Positions 1 through 6,806 are shown, counted from the first letter of the stretch. The stretch: 13,944 bases of DNA from Anaerolinea thermophila (GCA_020722305.1 DYLB01000042.1:1-13944), one strand, 5' to 3'. Numbers and translations: made by a program. The notes: generated from the letters alone by a model not told the origin.

Positions 1-36
1 ACTCCCTATTGCGGGAGAAAAGCAACTTGCAATTCC

Positions 37-65
37 TTGACAGGTAAGCCGCTTGACGGTATTAT
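37..65 (+). promoter_or_regulatory. sigma70-like promoter of the ArsR/DUF2087 operon
   Basis: A perfect -35 (TTGACA, 37-42) is separated by exactly 17 bp from TATTAT (60-65), one mismatch from the -10 consensus. The predicted transcription start is near 72, giving a leader of about 35 nt before the ATG at 108. The start point falls inside the inverted repeat at 70-85, which fits repression by occlusion of RNA polymerase. No strong Shine-Dalgarno sequence precedes the ATG; the nearest purine-rich stretch is weak. Confidence 0.75.
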
Positions 66-69
66 TTAT

Positions 70-85
70 TTCGATAACTATCGAA
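70..85. promoter_or_regulatory. inverted repeat, probable ArsR-type operator
   Basis: A perfect 7-bp inverted repeat, TTCGATA (70-76) and TATCGAA (79-85), has a 2-bp spacer. It overlaps the predicted start point of the promoter at 37-65 and ends 22 bp before the first gene. ArsR/SmtB-type dimers commonly bind imperfect AT-rich palindromes over the -10/+1 region, so autoregulation by one or both downstream HTH proteins is the natural reading. The repeat is seen directly; its role is inferred. Confidence 0.6.
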
Positions 86-107
86 TTAGATTTACAGAAG
101 CGAAACT

Positions 108-686
108 ATGGACACAGAACACCCCAACATGCTCGATTTCGTCAAAGCCATGTCTGATGCCGAGCGGCTCAAGATCATCGGGATGCTGACCCAGCGTCCG
201 GCCAGCGCCAAAGAGGTCGCCGCCGAACTGGGTCTGCCTTTCCGGGATGCCTTCCACCACCTGTCTTTCCTGCAATTCGTCGGCGTGGTGCGCTCGGAAG
301 CCGGCGGGCACAGCCAGGACTCGGTTTACGAGCTCAACCCTGAAGGGATGGATGCGCTCGCCAAAGCGCGCCTGTCCGAGTCCCGCAAGAGCTACACCCC
401 CGCCCCGCACCTGGACGAAAAGGCCCGCACGGTGCTCGTGACCTTTCTCAACCCGGACGGGTCCATCCGCCAAATCCCCAACTCGATCCGTTACCCAGAC
501 CGGATGCGGATCATCCTCAACTACCTGGTCGAGGCCTTCACCCCCGGCGTGACCTACACCGAGAAGGAGGTCAACACCATCATCCGCCGCTTCAACGTGG
601 ACGTTTCTGGCCTGCGCCGCGACCTGGTGGACGCCGGTCTGCTGGCCCGCGAGCGCGACGGCTCGAAATACTGGAGGCCGGAATGA
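108..686 (+). CDS. ArsR-like HTH / DUF2087 protein, first paralogue
   Basis: A 192-residue probable transcription factor. Residues about 8-70 form an ArsR-like winged helix (DAERLKIIGML, then a recognition region around LPFRDAFHHLSFL). Residues about 100-190 match DUF2087, with the family's YTEKEVN and LRRDLVDAGLLAR signatures and a terminal YWR. The HTH is less canonical than in the next gene. The DUF2087 segment lacks the usual basic R-K-K core, having IPNSIRYPDRMRIIL instead. The stop overlaps the next start by four bases (ATGA), so the pair is translationally coupled. The ATG at 108 is preferred because it follows the promoter and operator; the ATG at codon 8 is possible. The ligand or signal is unknown. 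Confidence 0.85.
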   Translation: MDTEHPNMLDFVKAMSDAERLKIIGMLTQRPASAKEVAAELGLPFRDAFHHLSFLQFVGVVRSEAGGHSQDSVYELNPEGMDALAKARLSESRKSYTPAPHLDEKARTVLVTFLNPDGSIRQIPNSIRYPDRMRIILNYLVEAFTPGVTYTEKEVNTIIRRFNVDVSGLRRDLVDAGLLARERDGSKYWRPE

Positions 687-1246
687 GCGAGAACCCGGAA
701 CTGGTGGCATTCTTCAAAGCCCTGGCGGACGCCAACCGGCTCAAGATCGTGGGACTGCTGGCCCGTCAGCCCTACTCCGTGGAGGAACTCGCAGCGCTCC
801 TGGACCTGAAGCCGTCCACCGTTTCGCATCATTTATCCCGGCTGGCGGAGGTCGGCCTGGTCAGCGCCCGCGCCGAGGGCTATTACAACGTTTACATGCT
901 CGACCAGTCTGCCCTCGAAGCCGCCACGCGCCGCATCCTGTCCACCGAACAGATGGCGACCGTCGTCGAAAACGTGGATTTGAATGCCTACGACCGCAGA
1001 GTCGTCGAGGATTATTCCCGCCCGGACGGGAGTTTGGAAACCATCCCCGCCCAGCGCAAAAAGCTGGAAGCCGTGCTGCGTTACGTCGTTAAAGCCTTCG
1101 AGCCGGGGACGCGTTACAGCGAGAGACAGGTCAACGAGATCCTGTCCCGCTTCCACGAAGATACCGCCTCCCTGCGCCGCGAACTGGTCGGCTCCAAGCT
1201 GATGGCCCGCGAAGGCGGAGGCGGCGAGTATTGGCGGACCGGCTAG
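683..1246 (+). CDS. ArsR-family HTH / DUF2087 protein, second paralogue
   Basis: A 187-residue paralogue of the preceding gene with the same architecture. Residues about 8-65 are a textbook ArsR winged helix (DANRLKIVGLLARQPYSVEEL, then KPSTVSHHLSRLAEVGLV). Residues about 100-187 are DUF2087 (IPAQRKKLEAVLRYVVKAFEPG, YSERQVNEIL, LRRELV, ending YWR). GGAGG at 673-677 lies five bases before the ATG, inside the 3' end of the first gene. I see no cysteine-rich metal site like those of classical ArsR/SmtB sensors. The two adjacent diverged copies suggest tandem duplication and perhaps a heterodimer. DUF2087 has no established ligand. Confidence 0.9.
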   Translation: MSENPELVAFFKALADANRLKIVGLLARQPYSVEELAALLDLKPSTVSHHLSRLAEVGLVSARAEGYYNVYMLDQSALEAATRRILSTEQMATVVENVDLNAYDRRVVEDYSRPDGSLETIPAQRKKLEAVLRYVVKAFEPGTRYSERQVNEILSRFHEDTASLRRELVGSKLMAREGGGGEYWRTG

Positions 1247-1273
1247 AGCGCAATCATCTGCGCGCTATTTTTT
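1247..1273 (+). terminator. weak hairpin plus T-run after the DUF2087 pair
   Basis: Directly after the TAG, GCGCA (1248-1252) and TGCGC (1259-1263) can pair around a 6-nt loop. GCTA and a run of six T (1268-1273) follow. The stem is short and the T-run is offset by four bases, so termination would be partial at best. The T-run ends only five bases before the -10 of the next gene. Confidence 0.4.
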
Positions 1274-1274
1274 A

Positions 1275-1283
1275 TGGTATAGT
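1275..1283 (+). promoter_or_regulatory. extended -10 promoter of the membrane-protein gene
   Basis: TGG-TATAGT is a TGn-extended -10 with one hexamer mismatch to TATAAT. No good -35 is visible, which extended -10 promoters can tolerate. The hexamer ends seven bases before an in-frame GTG at 1291, so the predicted start of transcription is at or next to the start codon: a leaderless message. Confidence 0.55.
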
Positions 1284-1290
1284 TTGCGCG

Positions 1291-2763
1291 GTGAGGAAAA
1301 CAGCCTCGTATTTACGGTTCGAACATTTGTGGGCAATTATCGTCCTCGCGGGGATTTTCAGTTTTGCGAATACAACCGCCATCCGGCCCAATGATTTCTG
1401 GTTTCACATCGCCTATGGGCGCAGTTTCATCCAAACAGGCCGGTTGCCGGTCCAGGAACAATTCTCTTTCACCCAGGCGGGTCCATATCCTTCGGTCTAT
1501 AACTACTGGCTGGCCCAGGTTTTTTATTATTTGGTTTACGAGTTTGGGGGTGCAGCATGGGTCGTGTTGGTCAGCAGCCTCCTTTTCACCGCTGCCTACT
1601 ACCTGGTTTTTCGAATTGGCCTGAATAAAACCGGGAACTGGTCTGCCGCCGCCCTGGGAGCGCTTTTTGCCGCGATTTTAGGAATGACCAGCGCGAACAT
1701 CCGTCCGCAATTGCTGGCTTATCTCCTGCTGGCCGGCGCGATGTATGCCATCGAGAAATTTCGGAACAGCAGGAGGCGCTGGGTGTGGGGCTTGACCCTG
1801 AGCGGTATTATGGTCATTTGGGTCAACAGCCACGGGACCTTTTTCCTTCCATTTGCTCTTATCGCTTTCTGGGGGTTGGAGAAGGCGGTCGCGGCGTATA
1901 AAGAAAAATCCTTCTCCCTGCTCATCCCCCCGATAGCCTTGTCGGGATATGCACTCATTGGCACGCTGATAAATCCGCGCGGCTGGAGGGTGTTCGATTT
2001 TCTGTACAACATGGGGACAGCCTCAACCATCAATCGCTACGCTTCCGAATGGCAGCCGACAAGCCTGCACCAGCTGACAGGGCAGCTATTTTTCATGGCT
2101 TTGATTATTTTGGCAGCAATCCTGGCCCTTTCACACCGGCGGCTCAGCCTTGCTGAATGGTCCTCTCTGATCCTGTTCACCCTGCTGGCAATCAAATACA
2201 CCCGCGCCGTCGCCTGGTTTGGCCTGACCCAGGCCGCGCTGTTTGCCGAGTCTCTCGACATACTTTTGAACAGGAACAATAGAAAAGTTGCCAGGGGAAT
2301 TGATAGGCCCTGGTTCAATTTTGTCATTGCAGGATCCATGGGGCTGTTGGCAATCCTGTCCCTTCCCTGGTTCCGGTCTTACTTGCCAAGAGGGGCCGCA
2401 AACAGAAATTTGCTGATGGATACGCCGGTAGAGGCGGTGGAGTTTATGACGCAGAATGTCCTCACCCCAAACGTGTTTGCCGACATGGGTTTCAGCAGCT
2501 ACTTGATCTGGGCGGCAGCGGGGCAATACAAAGTTTTCATTGATCCCCGCTTCGAATTCTATCCCGAAGCCATCTGGGACGATTTCATCGAAATCAGTTA
2601 TGCCGAAGGCGATTGGGAAAACCTTTTGGAAAAGTACCAGGCAGGTACATTGTTGTTACATCGGGTCTTTCAACGCCCATTGATCGAAGCTGCCCAGACC
2701 TCTGCCCATTGGGTGAAGGTTTACGAAGACCCAATGGCCGTAATATTCACTTACAAACCGTAA
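1291..2763 (+). CDS. polytopic membrane protein, GT-C-like
   Basis: A 490-residue integral membrane protein with roughly ten hydrophobic stretches and a soluble C-terminal tail of about 100 residues. The N-terminal loop RPNDFWFHIAYGR, followed by TGRLPVQEQFSFTQ and NYWLAQVFYYLVYEFGG, resembles large bacterial membrane proteins of the GT-C / dolichyl-phosphate-mannose mannosyltransferase type. Such proteins typically carry an acidic, tryptophan-rich first loop (DPDLWWHL-like). Here the motif is N-D-F-W-F-H. Enzymatic activity is inferred only from that likeness. Reading could open at a TTG at 1231, inside the preceding gene, but GTG 1291 follows a good -10 and is preferred; no in-frame ATG occurs until well into the protein. 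By eye the gene is less GC-rich than its neighbours. It converges on the DUF711 gene with eight bases between. Confidence 0.7.
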   Translation: MRKTASYLRFEHLWAIIVLAGIFSFANTTAIRPNDFWFHIAYGRSFIQTGRLPVQEQFSFTQAGPYPSVYNYWLAQVFYYLVYEFGGAAWVVLVSSLLFTAAYYLVFRIGLNKTGNWSAAALGALFAAILGMTSANIRPQLLAYLLLAGAMYAIEKFRNSRRRWVWGLTLSGIMVIWVNSHGTFFLPFALIAFWGLEKAVAAYKEKSFSLLIPPIALSGYALIGTLINPRGWRVFDFLYNMGTASTINRYASEWQPTSLHQLTGQLFFMALIILAAILALSHRRLSLAEWSSLILFTLLAIKYTRAVAWFGLTQAALFAESLDILLNRNNRKVARGIDRPWFNFVIAGSMGLLAILSLPWFRSYLPRGAANRNLLMDTPVEAVEFMTQNVLTPNVFADMGFSSYLIWAAAGQYKVFIDPRFEFYPEAIWDDFIEISYAEGDWENLLEKYQAGTLLLHRVFQRPLIEAAQTSAHWVKVYEDPMAVIFTYKP

Positions 2764-2771
2764 TTACCCTG

Positions 2772-3989
2772 CTATCTCTTGGGGGACAAGTCGAAACTTT
2801 GCGAACCCTTCAACACCGATTTCAACTCCTGCGCTCCCAGCGCCATGACCTTGCTATTGGCGAAGAACTCGAAATCGAAACCGGTCGGATCGCCAGCCTG
2901 CTTGCCGGGGACCGGCATCAGCCGCGCCGTTAGCGGCTTGTCCAGGCGCAGGGCCAGGGCCGCGAGGTCGAGCAGGAGCGGCGTCAGTTGCCCCGCAGTC
3001 ACATCGCCCGGCAGCGGGAGCGTGTCCAGGCCCGTGCCGCAGACGGCAGAGTAGAGCAGCAAATCCTTGACGGTCAGGGTCCCTTCGGCGGCGCGGCGGG
3101 CCAACGTCGAATCTTCCAGCACCGGCAGCATCAACCCGCTGAAACCGCAGCGGGGAAAATTAGCCCGGTCAATCGCCTCGGTCAGGATAGCGGCCGCGGC
3201 CAGCGAGCCGTGCAGCCCCACCGCCGGGACGCCGAGCCGCTCCATGGCCGTCCCCAGCGATTGCGCCTCCGCCGGGAAGGGGGCCAGCGAATAGTCAATC
3301 CCGCCGAAACGGATGTTGAACTTGTATTTCAGGAAATCCGCGGCTTTGGTCAGCTTGCGGGCATTTTCTTCCAGTGCGTGGACGAGGGCGTTGCGTCCGT
3401 CTGCGACGCTGGCGGCATGGTCGAAAGCCTCCACAGCCAGGTCGGCCGCTTCGGTTGCCAATGCAAAGGCGATCTGCTCACCCTCGTGATAAGCCGCCGG
3501 GAAGAACGGCGCGCCCGCCGGGACGTTAGCCAGCGCGGCGAAACGCAGGTTGGCGAAGCCGTCCGGGGTGATCGGCGCGCAGCGGGCGATAACCTCAGCA
3601 CAGGCCTGGACGGCCGCCAGCGAGAGACCCTTCCGGGCCGAAGCCATCTCGCCGGAGAAGAAGATGTTTTGCGTGGCGGCGATGGCCTCCGGGATGACGG
3701 CGTAGCTCTCCGGGGCTTCGATGAGCGCCGGGCCGAGCGAGGCATACGCCGCGCCCGTGGACGGCAGCGCCGCTTCCAGCGCTCCGGCCAGCTTGGGCAG
3801 GTCGTTGATCTGCTTCTCGCCTAAAAGGTGCGGGAAAGGCACGGTCGCCAGCCGCGCCGTCTGCACCTCGTAACCGGACGATTCGAAGGCTTCACGCGCC
3901 TCGGTCAGGAACTGGCCCGCCTGGCGCAGTTTTCTCTCGTCCAGGGGCCAGTTGGGGTTGAGGAAGTAGGTGATCGAGCGGATTTTCAT
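2772..3989 (-). CDS. DUF711 family protein (UPF0210-like)
   Basis: 405 residues, recognisable along its length as DUF711 (PF05167). Landmarks are FGGIDYSLAPFPAE at 228-241, the CGFSGLMLPVLED stretch at 281-293, CGTGLDTLPLPGDV at 317-330, RLMPVPGK at 356-363 and FDFEFFANSKVM at 371-382. Family structures are described as resembling a glycyl-radical-enzyme barrel, but no reaction is established; the conserved Cys317-Gly-Thr-Gly segment is notable. It is the last gene of a minus-strand operon. Its ATG lies one base after the stop of the upstream methyltransferase gene, so translation is probably coupled. No terminator is seen in the eight bases before the convergent membrane-protein gene. Confidence 0.9.
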   Translation of the reverse strand: MKIRSITYFLNPNWPLDERKLRQAGQFLTEAREAFESSGYEVQTARLATVPFPHLLGEKQINDLPKLAGALEAALPSTGAAYASLGPALIEAPESYAVIPEAIAATQNIFFSGEMASARKGLSLAAVQACAEVIARCAPITPDGFANLRFAALANVPAGAPFFPAAYHEGEQIAFALATEAADLAVEAFDHAASVADGRNALVHALEENARKLTKAADFLKYKFNIRFGGIDYSLAPFPAEAQSLGTAMERLGVPAVGLHGSLAAAAILTEAIDRANFPRCGFSGLMLPVLEDSTLARRAAEGTLTVKDLLLYSAVCGTGLDTLPLPGDVTAGQLTPLLLDLAALALRLDKPLTARLMPVPGKQAGDPTGFDFEFFANSKVMALGAQELKSVLKGSQSFDLSPKR

Positions 3990-3990
3990 G

Positions 3991-4653
3991 TCAACCTTTT
4001 CGGCAATACGCGATCCAATCGCATTGCCGACCGCGTTCAGTATTTTTACTTCTTGGCACGAGCGATTTGATTCTCAGGCCGCCCGCGACCAAGCGATTTT
4101 CCAAAACATCATCCGAAGAGAAACTGGTCAATACAACTTTGTAACCCGGCGTCGGAGCCTGTCCAGGTGGGATGGCCCCGGCAAGGGATTTGCGCCAATC
4201 GCTGAAATCCAGGAAATGGAGGATGGCCTCACCCTCCGGCCTGAGAATCCGGTTGATGGAGTTCAGCGCCAGGTCAAGCTCAGGCGGACTCAAATGGAAC
4301 AGCACGCCAACCGCCAAAACCAAATCCATGCTGGACGAGGGCAGCGGCGGCAGGCTGGCAACACCACAAACTAGCCTGGCGGGAACAGCCTCCCTTTTTG
4401 CGCGTTCCCGCGCCAGCCGCAGCCCGGTCAAAACCGGATCAAGCCCGACGATCTCGAACCCTGCCCTGCGCAGCGGCGAAAATGCCCGCCCGACGCCGCA
4501 GCCGAGGTCCAATGCCTGTTTGGTGGATTTTGGATCGGGTTTGTAAACAGTCAACAGTTCCTCGGCCAGAGGGGATGCAGGGGAGTTTGCCATATCTGTT
4601 GCCCAGACAGGCCAACTGGTTTCATCACCGTCCAAAGTCCAAACGATTGGCAT
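3991..4653 (-). CDS. class I SAM-dependent methyltransferase
   Basis: 220 residues with a standard Rossmann methyltransferase core: motif I LDLGCGVGRAF at 48-58, an acidic residue at the end of strand 2 (GLDP, Asp72), and a strand 4 region SMDLVLAVGVLFHLSP followed by LNSINRILRPEGEAILHFLD. This places it in the Methyltransf_11/25 group. The substrate cannot be read from the sequence. It lies six bases after the SpoU-family gene and one base before DUF711. The start at 4653 is the first ATG after the upstream stop. An AAAGG lies in the end of the upstream gene, somewhat far from the start. Confidence 0.85.
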   Translation of the reverse strand: MPIVWTLDGDETSWPVWATDMANSPASPLAEELLTVYKPDPKSTKQALDLGCGVGRAFSPLRRAGFEIVGLDPVLTGLRLARERAKREAVPARLVCGVASLPPLPSSSMDLVLAVGVLFHLSPPELDLALNSINRILRPEGEAILHFLDFSDWRKSLAGAIPPGQAPTPGYKVVLTSFSSDDVLENRLVAGGLRIKSLVPRSKNTERGRQCDWIAYCRKG

Positions 4654-4659
4654 ATCAGT

Positions 4660-5433
4660 TTATCGCCTTTGACGCATAACTTCGAACATCAACACCGATC
4701 CGGCTACACCGGCGTTGAGCGATTCCATCCCGCCGGGCATGGGGATGCTGATCGCCTCGGTCGCCAGTTCACGCGCCGGAGCGCTGGCGCCCTCAGCCTC
4801 CCCGCCGACGATCAACGCCAGCGGACGGGTCAGATCCGCCTGCCAGCAGGGGACGCCGCCCATGTCGGCCAGGACGACCATCAACTTCGCTGATTCGCTG
4901 ACTCGCCGAATCTCCTCCCACCCCATCGAAACCACCGGCAGCCTGAAGTGCGCCCCCATCCCAGCCCGCACTACTTTTGGGGCGAACGGATCGGTTGTTT
5001 CAGGCGGAATGAGGGCCGCCTCCACCCCGGCCGCAGCCGCGGTCCGCAGCAACGTGCCCAGGTTGCCGGGGTCGCGGATCTGGTCAGGGATCAGGATAAA
5101 TTGGTAATTGGTCAGTGGCAATTGGTCAGCAGGCAGTTTGAGAACAGCCAGGATACCTTGGGGGGTTTCGGTCTCGCTGATAGGTTTCATCAGAGGCGCG
5201 GCAACTTCCTCGACCTCGTAACCTTTTGCTTTTAACTTTTCAACCAACCTCCGACCCCGTTCGCTCAAGGTTTCATCGAACAATGCAAAACGGATAGGCC
5301 AGTCTGCGGCCAGCGCGTCTTCCACCAGGCGCACGCCCTCGGCCACGAAGGCGTTTTCGGCGCGGCGGTCTTTGGGGCGGCCGTTCAGCAGACGCACCAA
5401 TTTTAGTTTGGCATTCTGGCTGGACGTAATCAC
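4660..5433 (-). CDS. SpoU/TrmH-family RNA 2'-O-ribose methyltransferase
   Basis: 257 residues. The N-terminal part (about 1-95; ITSSQNAKLKLVRLL, AFVAEGVRLVEDAL) is the substrate-binding domain of this family. The C-terminal SPOUT domain shows all three motifs: DPGNLGTLLRTAAAAG at 121-136, ALIVGGEAEGAS at 206-217, and ISIPMPGGMESLNAGVAGSVLMFEV at about 228-252. Members methylate ribose hydroxyls of rRNA or tRNA as knotted dimers; the target nucleotide is not predictable. The start is GTG at 5433, overlapping the macro-domain stop by four bases (GTGA) and preceded by a G-rich stretch. The same frame stays open far upstream, but that stretch is a shadow of the macro gene. Residues about 102-112 are encoded by short AATTGGT repeats. 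Confidence 0.9.
   Translation of the reverse strand: MITSSQNAKLKLVRLLNGRPKDRRAENAFVAEGVRLVEDALAADWPIRFALFDETLSERGRRLVEKLKAKGYEVEEVAAPLMKPISETETPQGILAVLKLPADQLPLTNYQFILIPDQIRDPGNLGTLLRTAAAAGVEAALIPPETTDPFAPKVVRAGMGAHFRLPVVSMGWEEIRRVSESAKLMVVLADMGGVPCWQADLTRPLALIVGGEAEGASAPARELATEAISIPMPGGMESLNAGVAGSVLMFEVMRQRR
5099..5129. repeat. short AATTGGT direct repeats inside the SpoU-family gene
   Basis: AATTGGT occurs at 5099-5105, 5106-5112 and 5120-5126. The last two extend to AATTGGTCAG (5106-5115 and 5120-5129). The repeats encode about residues 102-112, in the linker before SPOUT motif 1, and leave the frame open. This may be slippage or a short repeat insertion tolerated in a linker. Confidence 0.6.
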
Positions 5434-5987
5434 CGTTCCCCCCAGGCTTGCAAGAATGCGTCCACGGTCGGTTTGTCGTACAGGGTCAGTTTGACCAGCC
5501 GGACTCCGGAATTCGGGTTTGTCTCGAAATAGGAGCGGATCGCCTTGAACATGACGCCTGCGGCGCGTCCTTTTGGGAAGCCGAAGATGCCGGTCGAGAT
5601 GGCGGGAAAGGCGATGGATTTCACACCCAACTCGTCCGCCAGGCGCAGGGACCCGGAAACGGCTGCCGTTAATTTGGCATCCTCGTCCCCCGCGCCCCAG
5701 ACCGGGCCCACAGCGTGGATCACGACCCTCGCAGGCAGCAGCCCGCCCGAGGTCCAGGCCGGAGCGGAGTGGCTGACCGGGCCGTGAGCGCGGACCCACG
5801 CGTCCGATTCCTTCTGGATGGCGGGTCCGCCCTTCTTCGAGATGACCCAGGCTACGCCGCCGCCGTGTTGCAGGCGCTCGTTGGCCGCGTTGACGATGGC
5901 GTCCACAGGTTCGGCGGTGATGTCGCCCTGGACGATTTGCAGGGTTTGGCCGGAGGGGTAGGTATGTTCGAGGAGCGGGGGTTTCAT
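5430..5987 (-). CDS. macro domain (ADP-ribose-binding) protein
   Basis: 185 residues making up a single macro domain. VQGDITAEPVDAIVNAAN at 19-36 includes the adenine-contacting Asp22 and the VNAAN loop. GGGVAWVI at 42-49 and STGIFGFPKG at 131-140 form the diphosphate-binding loops. Bacterial single-domain members hydrolyse O-acetyl-ADP-ribose or remove ADP-ribose from proteins or nucleic acids; several act on RNA ends. It is the first gene of a four-gene operon with a SpoU RNA methyltransferase next to it, so a nucleic-acid or ADP-ribose role fits, but this is inference. The ATG at 5987 follows a -10-like TAAAAT by seven bases, with GGG just before the start. Confidence 0.92.
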   Translation of the reverse strand: MKPPLLEHTYPSGQTLQIVQGDITAEPVDAIVNAANERLQHGGGVAWVISKKGGPAIQKESDAWVRAHGPVSHSAPAWTSGGLLPARVVIHAVGPVWGAGDEDAKLTAAVSGSLRLADELGVKSIAFPAISTGIFGFPKGRAAGVMFKAIRSYFETNPNSGVRLVKLTLYDKPTVDAFLQAWGER

Positions 5988-5994
5988 CCCAAAT

Positions 5995-6000
5995 ATTTTA
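5995..6000 (-). promoter_or_regulatory. -10 element of the macro/SpoU/methyltransferase/DUF711 operon
   Basis: On the minus strand TAAAAT (one mismatch to TATAAT) ends seven bases before the macro-domain ATG. That spacing puts the predicted start of transcription at the start codon. No convincing -35 is seen; the upstream DNA is the palindromic repeat at 6016-6042. Confidence 0.45.
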
Positions 6001-6015
6001 CCCCCATAAAATTTG

Positions 6016-6042
6016 TAGGGGCAGGTCTCAGACCTGCCCCTA
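6016..6042. repeat. palindromic intergenic repeat, copy 1; possible rplT terminator
   Basis: A perfect inverted repeat with 13-bp arms and a single central base: TAGGGGCAGGTCT (6016-6028), one base, then its complement (6030-6042). It lies 12 bp past the rplT stop on the transcribed strand and is followed there by CAAATTTTA. It could therefore end the infC-rpmI-rplT transcript or stabilise its 3' end. A near-identical copy lies at 8276-8302, so this is a dispersed repeat family and not a gene-specific terminator. Confidence 0.85.
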
Positions 6043-6053
6043 GGTTTGTTGGG

Positions 6054-6401
6054 TTATCGGGCGGCCTGGGCCACGATCGCGGCGAAGGCCTGCGGATCGC
6101 GGACGGCCAGGTCGGCCAGCATCTTGCGGTTGAGCGAGATCTCGGCCTTCTTCAAGGCGGCGATCAGGCGGCTGTAGGTCGTGCCGTTGAGACGGGCCGC
6201 GGCGTTGATGCGGGCGATCCACAGCTTGCGCAGGTCGCGCTTGCGGGTGCGGCGGTCGCGGTACGAGTACCACAGGCTCTTCAGCATGGCCTCGTTGGCC
6301 CGGCGGAAGAGTTTGCTCTTCGTGCCGCGCTGACCTTTGGTCAGCTTCAAAACTTTCTTGTGTCGGCGGTTTCCGTAAGGACCGCTTTTGACTCTTGCCA
6401 T
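6054..6401 (-). CDS. rplT: 50S ribosomal protein L20
   Basis: 115 residues, the usual bacterial L20 length, with the family signature through the first 75 residues (MARVKSG, RRHKKVLKLTKGQRG, LFRRANEAMLKSLWYSYRDRR, LRKLWIARINAAAR). L20 binds 23S rRNA early in assembly of the large subunit and in several bacteria represses its own operon. An optimal AGGAGGT precedes the ATG by six bases. It is the last gene of infC-rpmI-rplT. The 99-nt gap upstream can form a two-tier hairpin (6424-6476) and may be a site of L20 feedback. Confidence 0.98.
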   Translation of the reverse strand: MARVKSGPYGNRRHKKVLKLTKGQRGTKSKLFRRANEAMLKSLWYSYRDRRTRKRDLRKLWIARINAAARLNGTTYSRLIAALKKAEISLNRKMLADLAVRDPQAFAAIVAQAAR

Positions 6402-6423
6402 TCAGTTACCTCCTGCGAAACCC

Positions 6424-6476
6424 CTGGGCGTCGGCATCCTGCATCAGGCTCAGGATTACCAGTTGCGTACACCCAG
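6424..6476 (-). promoter_or_regulatory. structured rpmI-rplT leader, candidate L20 feedback site
   Basis: In the minus-strand transcript an outer 8-bp stem (6469-6476 with 6424-6431, one G-U pair) encloses an inner 6-bp stem (ATCCTG, 6451-6456 with 6436-6441). Unequal internal strands of 12 and 4 nt separate the stems. It ends 22 nt before rplT. L20 autoregulatory sites in other bacteria are structured mRNA segments mimicking its rRNA site. The pairing is visible; the regulatory role is a guess. Confidence 0.35.
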
Positions 6477-6500
6477 CGGCCGCAAATAGAATTGTTTTGT

Positions 6501-6728
6501 TTATTGCATATTGGGCGCCAGGCGCTTGACGCGCTGGACGATGGCGCGGCCTTTGACCGGGATCATCTCGCTCAACAAGGCCTTCGTGCGCTTGGACGTG
6601 CGGCGGCGCAGGTGGCTTTTGCCGCCTTTGGTCCGCACCAGTTTGCCCGAACCGGTCAGGCGGAAACGCTTGGACGTTGCCTTATGGGTTTTGAGCTTGT
6701 ATTTGCCGTCTTTCTGCTTGCGGGGCAC
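6501..6728 (-). CDS. rpmI: 50S ribosomal protein L35
   Basis: 75 residues with the diagnostic KLKTHKATSKRFRLTGSGKLVR block at about 11-32, then KSHLRRRTSKRTKALL. L35 is a small basic protein of the large subunit. This one carries a short lysine-rich N-terminal extension (MPRKQKDGKY) beyond the usual MPKLKTHK start. The start is GTG at 6728, with AAAGGAG nine bases upstream. It lies second in the infC-rpmI-rplT operon, with a GC-rich hairpin in the 78-nt gap after infC. Confidence 0.97.
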   Translation of the reverse strand: MPRKQKDGKYKLKTHKATSKRFRLTGSGKLVRTKGGKSHLRRRTSKRTKALLSEMIPVKGRAIVQRVKRLAPNMQ

Positions 6729-6756
6729 AGCTTATCACTCCTTTCGCACAAAATAA

Positions 6757-6778
6757 CCGCGGGGACGATCTCCCGCGG
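6757..6778 (-). terminator. hairpin between infC and rpmI, possible attenuator
   Basis: CCGCGGG (6757-6763) and CCCGCGG (6772-6778) form a perfect 7-bp, all-GC stem with an 8-nt loop. On the transcribed minus strand it is followed at once by TTATTTT. This resembles an intrinsic terminator and could reduce, but presumably not abolish, read-through from infC into rpmI-rplT. It might instead set relative mRNA stability. Confidence 0.55.
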
Positions 6779-6806
6779 GAATTGACACATTCGAGAGCAA
6801 CGCCTT

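Noticed and set aside
2..17. Hairpin CTCCC/GGGAG at the left edge, possible terminator of an upstream gene
   Set aside because: Only five pairs, followed by A's and not T's on this strand, and the upstream gene is outside the window. It may also be a fragment of the CCCTCTCCC-type repeat; undecidable here.
78..710. Minus-strand 210-residue open frame
   Set aside because: Antisense to the first ArsR/DUF2087 gene, with no motif and no start signals.
2988..3824. Plus-strand 278-residue open frame
   Set aside because: Antisense to the DUF711 gene, which matches its family along its whole length; the antisense protein has no recognisable motif.
5715..6785. Plus-strand 356-residue open frame
   Set aside because: It runs antisense across the macro, L20 and L35 genes, which are unambiguous. 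Its composition (Gly/Arg/Ala/Val-rich) is that of a GC-rich shadow frame.
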